NCBI GenBank assembly: GCA_045614925.1
Contig: JAZLDV010000092.1
Location: forward strand, 1 to 21,335
From: JAZLDV01 sp045614925
GTDB taxonomy: Bacteria; Bacillota_I; Bacilli_A; Erysipelotrichales; Coprobacillaceae
DNA: 21,335 nt
Reading direction: 5' to 3'
Positions 1 to 6,638 of this stretch are shown in pieces. A program made the translations under genes and the position numbers. The notes below the pieces were generated by a model. That model was given only the letters and a program-made list of their open reading frames with translations. It searched no databases and was not told the origin of the DNA. The stretch's first letter is position 1; each line of letters begins with the position of its first letter.

Positions 1-339
1 CCTGTATCTATAGTAGGATGTAACTACATCCCTCCTATACCTAAACAAAAAGAAGTCATTGAAAACATAACAAATATAATTAATAGTTCTAAACCTATCA
101 TAGATATAGCTATAGAACTATGTCTATATTGTATGAAGACACAGATATTTCTTGATGGAAACAAACGTTCTTCAATCATATTTGCCAATCATTATTTAAT
201 ATCTAAAGGTCAAGGTTTCTTAATTATACCTGAAAAAGACGTTAGAGAATTTAGGTTATTGTTAGTAAGATATTATGAAGGTGAAGACATATCTAAAATC
301 AGTCAATTTATGAAAGATAAATGCTGGAATACTTTTTAA
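1..339 (+). CDS. Fic/Doc-family protein, C-terminal part (5' end outside window)
   Basis: The frame is open from base 1 and encodes 112 residues to the stop, so the N-terminus lies outside the window. A YIPPIP stretch near residue 10 resembles the flap that precedes Fic cores. The Fic loop follows at residues 48-56 and reads QIFLDGNKR. The family motif is HxFx(D/E)GN(G/K)R, so the D-G-N-K-R anion-binding part is intact, but the catalytic His position is Gln48 (codon at 142-144). The GNKR ending is closer to Doc-type kinases than to GNGR AMP-transferases. The tail contains a conserved-looking IPE segment and an acidic YYEGED stretch. Fic/Doc proteins modify target proteins with nucleotides or phosphate and often act in toxin-antitoxin pairs. 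No antitoxin is visible downstream. Family assignment is fairly sure; activity is doubtful because of the Gln. Confidence 0.75.
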   Translation, partial: PVSIVGCNYIPPIPKQKEVIENITNIINSSKPIIDIAIELCLYCMKTQIFLDGNKRSSIIFANHYLISKGQGFLIIPEKDVREFRLLLVRYYEGEDISKISQFMKDKCWNTF

Positions 340-397
340 AAATAGGGAACCTGTTGTAACATTTCATCCTTTAAATAATATATATTTCATTAAATAC

Positions 398-427
398 TTT
401 ACAATTTTTATATATAACCATTATATA
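398..427 (+). promoter_or_regulatory. possible sigma-A promoter for the YjbR-family gene
   Basis: A TTTACA box (398-403) is followed after 18 bases by TATATA (422-427), about 35 bases before the start codon. The surrounding region (340-463) is almost pure A/T, so chance matches are easy. I see nothing else in that gap. Confidence 0.35.
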
Positions 428-463
428 TATTATTATATAATTATCTTTGAAAGAAGGAATAGT

Positions 464-1135
464 ATGAGTATAGAAAGAGATATCTTTGATAGATATGTAG
501 TCGATACAGATAAGTTAATTGAATATGGTTTTATATATAGAGATGATATGTTTATATATTCTAAGACAATTATGAATGATGAATTCATGATTGTTGTTGA
601 ATATAGTAAAGATATGATTGGTAAGGTTATCGATTTGTCTTTTGATGAAGAGTATACAAACTACAGATTAAATGTATTAGGCGATTATGCCTCTGATATC
701 AAGAATGAGTTTGTAAAGTTATTGTGTGATATTAGAGATAAATGCTGTAATAAGAGAGTATTTATATATGATCAGCCAAATACAATTAATGATTATATAT
801 TTGATACATATAGGCTTGAACCAGCATTTTTGTTTGCTAAAGATCCACATCTTGCAATCTATAGAAATAATAAGGATAAATGGTTTGCAATAATTATGCA
901 TTTACCGTTTAATACTGTTGATAAATCATCTCATCGTTTAGATATTGTTGAAGTTATGAATATAAAAGTTAAACCTGATAGTTTAGAAGATTTATTAAAG
1001 GTTAATGGAATATATGAAGCATATCATATGAATAAGAAACATTGGGTATCGGTTGTATTGGATGGCACTATTGATAATCAGTATATCTTTGAACTAATTG
1101 ATAATAGTTATACATTAGTAAGTAAAAAGAAGTAA
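464..1135 (+). CDS. MmcQ/YjbR-family protein with an extra N-terminal domain
   Basis: This 223-residue protein has two parts. Residues about 100-218 match the YjbR/MmcQ (CyaY-like fold) family: a TINDYIFDTY opening, the FLFAKDPHLAIYR strand region, DKWFAIIM, the signature HMNKKHW (188-194), VVLDG and a final DNSYTL. Residues 1-95 form a second domain (FIYSKTI, then a V-x-D-x-S-F-D-E-E-Y segment) that commonly precedes YjbR in Firmicutes. YjbR proteins are often called DNA-binding because of their fold, but no reaction is firmly established. The start ATG has GAAAGAAGGA eight bases upstream. It is transcribed alone and ends in a hairpin shared with the convergent membrane-protein gene. The family call is solid; the role is unknown. 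Confidence 0.85.
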   Translation: MSIERDIFDRYVVDTDKLIEYGFIYRDDMFIYSKTIMNDEFMIVVEYSKDMIGKVIDLSFDEEYTNYRLNVLGDYASDIKNEFVKLLCDIRDKCCNKRVFIYDQPNTINDYIFDTYRLEPAFLFAKDPHLAIYRNNKDKWFAIIMHLPFNTVDKSSHRLDIVEVMNIKVKPDSLEDLLKVNGIYEAYHMNKKHWVSVVLDGTIDNQYIFELIDNSYTLVSKKK

Positions 1136-1163
1136 GCTGTTTTATTAAAGCCTACTTCTTTTT
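1124..1163. terminator. bidirectional terminator between convergent genes
   Basis: Arms 1124-1138 and 1149-1163 are 15-base inverted repeats with one mismatch and a 10-base A/T loop. There is a U-rich run on the plus-strand exit and A-rich sequence before it, which serves the minus strand. The stem contains the stop codon of the YjbR gene and reaches the stop of the convergent gene. Confidence 0.8.
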
Positions 1164-1470
1164 AAAATAAACAACGAAAAGAAAAAAGAATCAGAATAAA
1201 AGAAACATATAAACACAAAATCATATACATCATTTCAAAAAACAATAATCCTCCAACACTTACAATCCAAAGTCTTAATATATATAATAAAATCACATAA
1301 TACTGATACTGAATCTGTATAACTTTAAATCTTTTATGATTTCCAATAACAATAATACTTAATACAACACATATAAGATGAAAAGGAATAAACCATTTAA
1401 AACATATAAACTGAAGAAGCAGACAGATTCCACATATCAGCTGTAATTTCCTGATTTTTATAACCATCAT
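1162..1470 (-). CDS. small hypothetical membrane protein, four predicted TM segments
   Basis: I do not recognise a family. The protein is about 102 residues, starts with the basic stretch MMVIKIRK and consists almost entirely of Ile/Leu/Phe-rich segments, which I read as four membrane helices separated by a short basic loop (GNHKRFK). The frame stays open upstream to an ATG at 1497. I prefer the ATG at 1470 (or the adjacent one at 1467) because AGGTGA lies four to seven bases before them, whereas the upstream ATG follows only a pyrimidine run. The gene is preceded by the terminator of the lipoprotein operon, so it probably has its own promoter. Coding potential is moderate: there is no homology argument, but the ribosome site and hydrophobic periodicity are convincing. 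Confidence 0.55.
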   Translation of the reverse strand: MMVIKIRKLQLICGICLLLQFICFKWFIPFHLICVVLSIIVIGNHKRFKVIQIQYQYYVILLYILRLWIVSVGGLLFFEMMYMILCLYVSFILILFSFRCLF

Positions 1471-1506
1471 ACAATCACCTATGTCATTATATGTCATAAA
1501 AAGAAA

Positions 1507-1530
1507 AATAATTCCATTTCTGGAATTATT
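1507..1530 (-). terminator. terminator of the MATE-KptA-nitroreductase-lipoprotein operon
   Basis: Perfect 10-base arms (1507-1516 and 1521-1530) with a four-base loop, followed on the minus strand by a T-rich run (1496-1506). The stem includes the lipoprotein stop codon at 1526-1528. Confidence 0.85.
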
Positions 1531-2260
1531 TAAACAATTGTCCTAATTTATCATATATATCTTGTAAATCCTGACCATTAATAAAATTCATTAAGTCATC
1601 ATACATATTTTTAAACTGATCACTTTGAATAAAATTATTTAAATCTGATGTTAACTGATTATAAGCATCACTAGAAGTAAAATTTTTAATATCTTCTATT
1701 GCAGATTTAAACTGTTCACTATTTATATATTCATTTAACTGAGTCATATATTGTTCATATTGCTCACTATTTTTAAAATCTTCTACACTCTTATATAACT
1801 TTTCTAAGTTTTCTTGTGATAAAAATGATTGCATCTGTGACATATATTCTTTATAAACTTCACTTTCTTGAAGTGATTGAATTGTCCCCACTGCTTTATC
1901 ACTATAATTTTTAATAGACGAAGAAACAATATAATATAACTGATCTTTTTCTAATACTTCTACAACATTAATATAAGGAATACTTAAATCCTCTCCATAA
2001 TTTAATAAACCAGTATATGCATATAAAGATTCATTATCTGATAAAGATTGAATCTTTATCATCTTAAAATCATTATAATTATTTTCTAATAAAGATGTCA
2101 CTTTATCTTGAGTATCTAAACATTGTTTTAGCAATGTTTCATCTTTACTCACAATAGCTTCCATATATCCTTTAATTACACTTTCAGGTGATGCGTTAAC
2201 ATCATTGTTTGAACACCCTGCAAATAATAAACAAAACACTAATAATAATATCTTTTTCAT
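1526..2260 (-). CDS. lipoprotein with an NTF2-like N-terminal region and seven 16-residue repeats
   Basis: The 244-residue product starts with a type II signal peptide; the lipobox LFAGC places the lipidated Cys at 16, so it should be anchored on the outer face of the membrane. Residues about 24-115 (SPESVIKGYMEAI opening, a DETLLKQCLD helix, VVEVLEKDQLYYIV strands) resemble DUF4878/NTF2-like lipoproteins. From residue 130 to 241 the chain is seven consecutive 16-residue units starting at 130, 146, 162, 178, 194, 210 and 226. The pattern is aromatic/Leu, two residues, Ser, acidic, x, Phe/Tyr, then hydrophobic residues near +9 and +13. GGAG lies six bases before ATG. It is the last gene of a tight operon, eight bases after the nitroreductase. 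The function is unknown; the repeats look like amphipathic helices for self-association or for binding a partner. Confidence 0.88.
   Translation of the reverse strand: MKKILLLVFCLLFAGCSNNDVNASPESVIKGYMEAIVSKDETLLKQCLDTQDKVTSLLENNYNDFKMIKIQSLSDNESLYAYTGLLNYGEDLSIPYINVVEVLEKDQLYYIVSSSIKNYSDKAVGTIQSLQESEVYKEYMSQMQSFLSQENLEKLYKSVEDFKNSEQYEQYMTQLNEYINSEQFKSAIEDIKNFTSSDAYNQLTSDLNNFIQSDQFKNMYDDLMNFINGQDLQDIYDKLGQLFK
1538..1873 (-). repeat. seven tandem 16-residue (48-base) coding repeats
   Basis: These encode lipoprotein residues 130-241. Examples are FKNSEQYEQYMTQLNE, YINSEQFKSAIEDIKN, FTSSDAYNQLTSDLNN and FIQSDQFKNMYDDLMN. The period is exactly 16 with no insertions. Nucleotide identity between units is low, so the array is old or under protein-level selection rather than a recent DNA expansion. 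Confidence 0.9.
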
Positions 2261-2268
2261 AATTTCTC

Positions 2269-2796
2269 CTATTTAAATGTGACCATTTCTTCTATTGATT
2301 TTCTTTTCTTAGTTCTTAATACTTCATCACTATGTGCATATCCTAAAGTAATAACTAATCTGATAGTTTCATCAATCCCACATAACTTTCTAATCTTTTC
2401 ATCATCTAACCACCCTAAAATACAAGTCTCTAATCCTAAAGATGTTGCTTGTGATGTAAGATATGCAACCATAATTCCTATATCAATAGAACGATAATCA
2501 TTTCCTTTAATCTTTGCACCTAATGCAGCACTTTTATTATATGGTTTTTCACTAATAACAAGTAAAACTGGTGCCTGTACTGCAAACTTATTTAATCCCA
2601 TACCTGCTGTTGCTTTAGCAACTTCCTTACCTAATTCACCAGTACATACACTAATATGATATGGCTGAGAATTACATGCAGAAGGAGCTAACAATGCAGC
2701 TTCTAATATAGATTCTATTTTTTCTTTTTCTACTTCTCTATTTTCATCATAATGACGACATGATTGTCTTTTATTTGCGATATCTAAAAATTCCAT
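2269..2796 (-). CDS. nitroreductase-family FMN oxidoreductase
   Basis: This 175-residue protein has the standard features of the family. The FMN phosphate-binding segment is KRQSCRHY at residues 9-16, followed by LLAPSACNSQPYHI (36-48), an NDYRSIDIGIMVAYLTSQATSLGLETC helix region (about 99-125) and a C-terminal ITLGYA (149-154). Such enzymes reduce nitro-aromatics, quinones or other electron acceptors with NAD(P)H; the physiological substrate cannot be read from sequence. The short length fits the compact type without a ferredoxin domain. GGAGGA stands six bases before ATG. It lies 11 bases after kptA and 8 bases before the lipoprotein gene, so it is almost certainly co-transcribed with both. 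Confidence 0.9.
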   Translation of the reverse strand: MEFLDIANKRQSCRHYDENREVEKEKIESILEAALLAPSACNSQPYHISVCTGELGKEVAKATAGMGLNKFAVQAPVLLVISEKPYNKSAALGAKIKGNDYRSIDIGIMVAYLTSQATSLGLETCILGWLDDEKIRKLCGIDETIRLVITLGYAHSDEVLRTKKRKSIEEMVTFK

Positions 2797-2807
2797 ATAT
2801 CTTCCTC

Positions 2808-3359
2808 CTATACTTTAATCACATCAACAATGTACTCACACATAACAGTATCTACACACCATACATTATTATCAGTTACACCTAACTTATAACCATCATT
2901 ATACATCTTTTTTGCATCTATTTTTAATACAACCGGTTCTTTTTTCCATCTTTTTGCAGATTGAGAAGCACTTTCAACATTATCATTCATATGAACAGCA
3001 TGTCTTTGCATCTTACTTATATATCCACATTCATTAATTTTATCATAGGCCTCTTTATGAGTCCCATGATATAAATAATCAGGAGGAGTAATATAATGTA
3101 ATTCAACTTCTACAAAACTTAAAGAATGTCCCTGATTTGCTTTAATATATTCAAATTCATCTTTAAATTTATATCTTTGTTTTTTATCAGTTTCAACTAT
3201 TTTCTTTAATAATTCTAAATCCAAATGATACGTTCCCTTATTATTCATATTTACAATCAATTCTTCTACACTTACATATCCATACTTATCCATATGAAGA
3301 TTCAAATCTTCAGGATGATGTCTTAATAAGTAACTCAAATATATAGATAATTTATTCAT
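2808..3359 (-). CDS. kptA: RNA 2'-phosphotransferase, KptA/Tpt1 family
   Basis: The 183-residue protein matches KptA/Tpt1 along its length. It begins LSYLLRHHPE (8-17), holding the Arg13-His14 pair. It continues with KKQRYKF (59-65, Arg62), IKANQGHSL (72-80), LYHGT (96-100), MQRHAVHM (117-124, Arg119) and NNVWCVDTV (164-172). By alignment in my head, Arg13, His14, Arg62 and Arg119 are the catalytic tetrad, so the enzyme looks intact. Tpt1 transfers an RNA 2'-phosphate to NAD, giving ADP-ribose 1'',2''-cyclic phosphate. Bacteria lack the tRNA-splicing pathway that makes this substrate, so the native role is open. In the HVH motif the first His is Ala121. AGGAGG precedes ATG by five bases. It is the second gene of the MATE operon. 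Confidence 0.92.
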   Translation of the reverse strand: MNKLSIYLSYLLRHHPEDLNLHMDKYGYVSVEELIVNMNNKGTYHLDLELLKKIVETDKKQRYKFKDEFEYIKANQGHSLSFVEVELHYITPPDYLYHGTHKEAYDKINECGYISKMQRHAVHMNDNVESASQSAKRWKKEPVVLKIDAKKMYNDGYKLGVTDNNVWCVDTVMCEYIVDVIKV

Positions 3360-3368
3360 ATAAACCTC

Positions 3369-4697
3369 CTAATACTTATATTTATTTTTATACATAAAAA
3401 TAAATATAAAAGAAATTATGCACGCTAAGCCTTCAGCAACTATAACACTACACCATATTCCATTTAAACCAAAATACTTTGGAATAATCATAATACATAA
3501 TACCTGAAATACTAACGTTCTAAGACCCGATAATAAAGCAGAAACAACCCCATTATTTAATGCAGTAAATAATGAAGAAGAAAATATTCCAAAACCACAA
3601 AAGAAAAATGAATACGAATAAATCATAAAAGCTTGATATGTCATATCACATAAAATCTGATCATAACCTACAAACAATAATGCCATAGGTTTAGCAAGCA
3701 ATAAAGATAAAAGCGTTAAAGCTATACCTAGTCCACTCATAATTATCATACTTTTACGAAATACATTCTTTAGTTCTTTATGATTTTGTGCCCCATAATT
3801 ATATCCAATAATTGGTGCACTCCCTATAGAATATCCTATAAAAATCGCTATAAAAATAAAATTCACATACATTAAAACACCATAAGCAGCAATACCATTT
3901 TCACCTGCATATTCTATCAATTGAAAATTATATAAAACAGAAACAACTGAAATAGAAATATTAGTAACAAGTTCTGAAGATCCATTTGTACAAGTATGAA
4001 ATAATGCTCTTAAATTCATTTTTGGCTTTACAAACCTCAACAAACAATCCTGACTAGAAATAAAATAAAACACAGGAATAATCCCACCTATAAGCTGAGA
4101 AATAGACGTTGCTAGAGCAGCTCCTTCTACTCCCCATCTAAACACTCCTACTAAAAGATAATCTAAAACCATATTAGTCACACCTGCTATTAAAGTTACA
4201 ATAAGACCTAAATTAGGTTTTTCTGCAGTAATTAAAAAACTTTGAAACATATTCTGTAACATAAACATAGGTAATGCAAACAGTACGATTCTTCCATAAC
4301 GTATACATAAAGACACCATATTTCCAGTTGCCCCTAAAAATAAAGTCACAGGTCTAATAAACAATATAGACACAAAAGAACATACAATCCCTACAATAAA
4401 AGCAGTTAACACAATCAATGTAAATATTTCACACGCTTTTTTATTTTTACCTTCTCCTAACGTTTTAGCAACCAATGCACTACCACCAGTCCCAAACATA
4501 AAACCTAATCCACCAACAATCATAATAAAAGGCATAATCAGATTCACTGCAGCAAAAGCACTTTTCCCCGCATAATTAGATACAAAATATCCATCAACAA
4601 CTCCATATATAGAAGTAAAAACCATCATAACAATTGATGGTAATATAAACATAAATAATCTTTTATAATCAAAATGATCAGATAACGCTATATTCAT
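3369..4697 (-). CDS. MATE-family multidrug efflux transporter (first of two)
   Basis: A 442-residue polytopic membrane protein with the two-fold MATE layout, about twelve helices. The first half carries VDGYFVSNYAGKSAFAAVN and GTGGSALVAKTLGEGKNKKA, the second GYSIGSAPIIGYNYGAQNH. These are the loop motifs of the NorM/MepA/DinF superfamily, which export cationic drugs or metabolites in exchange for sodium or protons. Substrate cannot be predicted. The start ATG has GGAGGTG four bases upstream and a promoter-like pair just beyond. It is the first gene of the operon with kptA, nitroreductase and lipoprotein; the gap to kptA is nine bases. It is distinct in sequence from the second MATE gene at 15376. 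Confidence 0.92.
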   Translation of the reverse strand: MNIALSDHFDYKRLFMFILPSIVMMVFTSIYGVVDGYFVSNYAGKSAFAAVNLIMPFIMIVGGLGFMFGTGGSALVAKTLGEGKNKKACEIFTLIVLTAFIVGIVCSFVSILFIRPVTLFLGATGNMVSLCIRYGRIVLFALPMFMLQNMFQSFLITAEKPNLGLIVTLIAGVTNMVLDYLLVGVFRWGVEGAALATSISQLIGGIIPVFYFISSQDCLLRFVKPKMNLRALFHTCTNGSSELVTNISISVVSVLYNFQLIEYAGENGIAAYGVLMYVNFIFIAIFIGYSIGSAPIIGYNYGAQNHKELKNVFRKSMIIMSGLGIALTLLSLLLAKPMALLFVGYDQILCDMTYQAFMIYSYSFFFCGFGIFSSSLFTALNNGVVSALLSGLRTLVFQVLCIMIIPKYFGLNGIWCSVIVAEGLACIISFIFIFMYKNKYKY

Positions 4698-4716
4698 AAT
4701 CCACCTCCATCACTCG

Positions 4717-4745
4717 ATTTTACAGTAAAAGATAAAAATTAACAA
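4717..4745 (-). promoter_or_regulatory. sigma-A-type promoter of the MATE-kptA operon
   Basis: On the minus strand TTGTTA (4740-4745) is followed after 17 bases by TAAAAT (4717-4722), 20 bases before the first codon. It begins immediately after the hairpin that ends the upstream aldo-keto reductase gene. Confidence 0.55.
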
Positions 4746-4751
4746 TATAAA

Positions 4752-4773
4752 AACCTGTATTTACATACAGGTT
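4752..4773 (-). terminator. terminator of the aldo-keto reductase gene
   Basis: Nine-base perfect arms (4752-4760, 4765-4773) with loop TTAC, followed on the minus strand by a T-rich stretch. The stem overlaps the stop codon at 4772-4774. Confidence 0.8.
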
Positions 4774-5791
4774 AATCATAATCTTCCATATCTCTGACTA
4801 CATCTTTTAACATATCTCTTATTGATAATTCATATGGACATCTTGTTTCACAAAGACCACATTCAATACAATCTTTTGCTCTTTTACTCATTGAATAATA
4901 ACGATCTTTAGCCCAATCAGCCAATCCATAATGTCTTAAATAATTTACAAATAAGAAGTTAGAAGGAATATTAATACCCATTGGACAAGGTGCACAATAT
5001 CCACAACGTCTACAGAAATTATTTCCTAATTCTTTTACAATGTTTTCACATTCTGCTAACTCTTCTTTAGATAACTCTCCTAAACTTACAGCATTTGCAT
5101 TTTCTTTGACTTCTTCTATTGTAGCCATACCAGGAATCACAATTGTATTATATGGATTATTTAAAATATATTTCATAGCTAAAGTTCCATTTGTAATATT
5201 TCCTCCAGCCATAGGTTTCATAGAAATAAATGCTATATTCTTTTCATAACATTCTTTCATTAAATCTATTCCTTGATTTTCTACAATATTAAATGGAAAC
5301 ATAATTGTTTCAATTTCATTTTCATATTCTCTAATTAATCTTTCAAACGCTTCTTTACCATGAGCACTTGCTCCAATATGACCAATCTTACCTTCTTGTT
5401 TAGCCTCTAATAAAGCTTTATAAGCTCCTTTATCAGAAAAACATAAACTAAACTCTTCATCTGTTTTAATATTATGAATCTGATATAAATCAATATAATC
5501 AGTTTTTAAATTATCTAAAGAAATCTGTATATCTCTTTTCATTGACTCATAATCTCTAGACATAGATTTAGTCGCAATAATAAACTTATCTCTTCTACCA
5601 ACTAATGCTTCACCAATATAAGATTCAGAAACACTATATCCTCTTGCTGTATCAATAAAATTAATTCCCTGATTAACACATTCATCAATCAGTTCCACAC
5701 ATTCTTTCATTCCTATTCTTTGTACTGGAATACCACCTAATCCTACTACTGATACATTTAAACCTGTTTTACCTAAAATTCTATATTCCAC
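4772..5791 (-). CDS. aldo-keto reductase with C-terminal 2x[4Fe-4S] ferredoxin-like domain
   Basis: The 339-residue protein is an AKR barrel followed by a ferredoxin-like tail. AKR catalytic residues are visible as Asp47, Tyr52, Lys75 and His106, in FIDTARGY, ATKS and QIHN. Residues about 260-320 contain two Cys clusters, C260/C263/C266/C269 (last followed by Pro) and C308/C311/C314/C318 (CIECGLCETRCP), suited to two [4Fe-4S] centres. The combination suggests electron transfer with ferredoxin as well as NAD(P)H; the substrate is unknown. I place the start at GTG 5789-5791, giving MEYRILGKTGL, a typical AKR N-terminus. A GTG three codons upstream (5798-5800) lies inside the Shine-Dalgarno AGAGGTGA and is unlikely to be used. 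It is a single-gene unit with its own terminator. Confidence 0.9.
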   Translation of the reverse strand: MEYRILGKTGLNVSVVGLGGIPVQRIGMKECVELIDECVNQGINFIDTARGYSVSESYIGEALVGRRDKFIIATKSMSRDYESMKRDIQISLDNLKTDYIDLYQIHNIKTDEEFSLCFSDKGAYKALLEAKQEGKIGHIGASAHGKEAFERLIREYENEIETIMFPFNIVENQGIDLMKECYEKNIAFISMKPMAGGNITNGTLAMKYILNNPYNTIVIPGMATIEEVKENANAVSLGELSKEELAECENIVKELGNNFCRRCGYCAPCPMGINIPSNFLFVNYLRHYGLADWAKDRYYSMSKRAKDCIECGLCETRCPYELSIRDMLKDVVRDMEDYD

Positions 5792-5796
5792 AACAA

Positions 5797-5804
5797 TCAC
5801 CTCT
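5797..5804 (-). promoter_or_regulatory. Shine-Dalgarno that decides the AKR start
   Basis: AGAGGTGA on the minus strand lies five bases before GTG 5789-5791. The in-frame GTG at 5798-5800 is part of this ribosome site itself. Confidence 0.7.
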
Positions 5805-5809
5805 ACTTT

Positions 5810-5838
5810 ATTGTAAAACTAAAGTAAAAAATTGTACA
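5810..5838 (-). promoter_or_regulatory. possible promoter of the AKR gene
   Basis: TGTACA (5833-5838), 17 bases, then TACAAT (5810-5815) on the minus strand. The -35 match is only moderate. It abuts the terminator of the TauE/SafE gene. Confidence 0.4.
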
Positions 5839-5845
5839 TAAAAAA

Positions 5846-5867
5846 AACAGAATATTTCTATTCTGTT
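5846..5867 (-). terminator. terminator of the TauE/SafE gene
   Basis: Nine-base perfect arms (5846-5854 and 5859-5867), loop of four, followed on the minus strand by seven or eight T. It overlaps the stop codon at 5866-5868. Confidence 0.85.
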
Positions 5868-6585
5868 AATTAATCACATTAATAATTCCACTAATTCCTA
5901 ACATCACATAAGTCAGTTTACGAACTAATGTTCCATCAATTCTATCAACAATTCTATTTGCAATATTTAAACCTAATACAATTCCTACCATACCACATAA
6001 AATCACTGGAATAAGTTCTAAAGTTAAAATACCACTCATAGTTCTATATACAGTTACATAAACACCTTTTACAAAGAAAAAACATTGAATCGTTCCTAAA
6101 TATTCTTCTTTAGATGATGTCTGTGATAAATAATAGATAACCATTAATGGTCCACCAATTCCAAACAGACCATCACATACAGAAGAAACAGTTAAACATA
6201 ATAAAGAAGCAAATAAACCTAACTTACCACTTTTATCTTTAGCAAAAAATAAATAATATAAAGATAAAACAATTAAGAATACACCTAACATCTTCTTTAA
6301 AAGATCCTGATTAATATTTACTGCATATGTAATTGCAAATGAACTAACAGTTAAACATAAAACACAAGGAAGCAAAGCTTTCTTGTAATGAATAGAATGT
6401 CTGTATCTATAACACATCATAAAACATAAAATAAGACAGATAGCGCTTGATAAACCAGCAGCAACAGGAATCATAAATAATGTAGGAAGAATCATCATTA
6501 AAACAATACCTCCACCAAAACCAGTAATTCCTTGTACTATACCAGACATAATAGCGACTAACCCGATAATTAAACCACTATACAT
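5866..6585 (-). CDS. TauE/SafE-family membrane permease
   Basis: A 239-residue membrane protein with the TauE/SafE internal duplication. A Gly-rich motif GITGFGGGIV (about residues 19-28) in the first half is echoed by GLFGIGGPLMV (about 139-149) in the second, each followed by a hydrophobic helix; about eight helices in all. Members export or import small organic or sulfur anions such as sulfite and sulfoacetate; the substrate cannot be deduced here. GGAGGTG lies five bases before ATG. It is transcribed alone from a good promoter located just after the gpr gene. Confidence 0.87.
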   Translation of the reverse strand: MYSGLIIGLVAIMSGIVQGITGFGGGIVLMMILPTLFMIPVAAGLSSAICLILCFMMCYRYRHSIHYKKALLPCVLCLTVSSFAITYAVNINQDLLKKMLGVFLIVLSLYYLFFAKDKSGKLGLFASLLCLTVSSVCDGLFGIGGPLMVIYYLSQTSSKEEYLGTIQCFFFVKGVYVTVYRTMSGILTLELIPVILCGMVGIVLGLNIANRIVDRIDGTLVRKLTYVMLGISGIINVIN

Positions 6586-6608
6586 AATACACCTCCAAAA
6601 ACATGATG

Positions 6609-6637
6609 ATTATACCTGTTTTTGATAAAGTATTCAA
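6609..6637 (-). promoter_or_regulatory. sigma-A-type promoter of the TauE/SafE gene
   Basis: TTGAAT (6632-6637), 17-base spacer, perfect TATAAT (6609-6614) on the minus strand, 23 bases before the start codon. Confidence 0.7.
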
Positions 6638-6638
6638 G

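Noticed and set aside
719..901. Minus-strand open frame inside the YjbR-family gene
   Set aside because: It has no ribosome site or family resemblance, and its composition mirrors the well-supported gene on the other strand.
3209..3215. KptA Lys73 in IKANQGHS as loss of a catalytic Arg
   Set aside because: Spacing from Arg13-His14 places the third catalytic Arg at Arg62 in KKQRYKF, which is present, so the Lys is probably a tolerated change.
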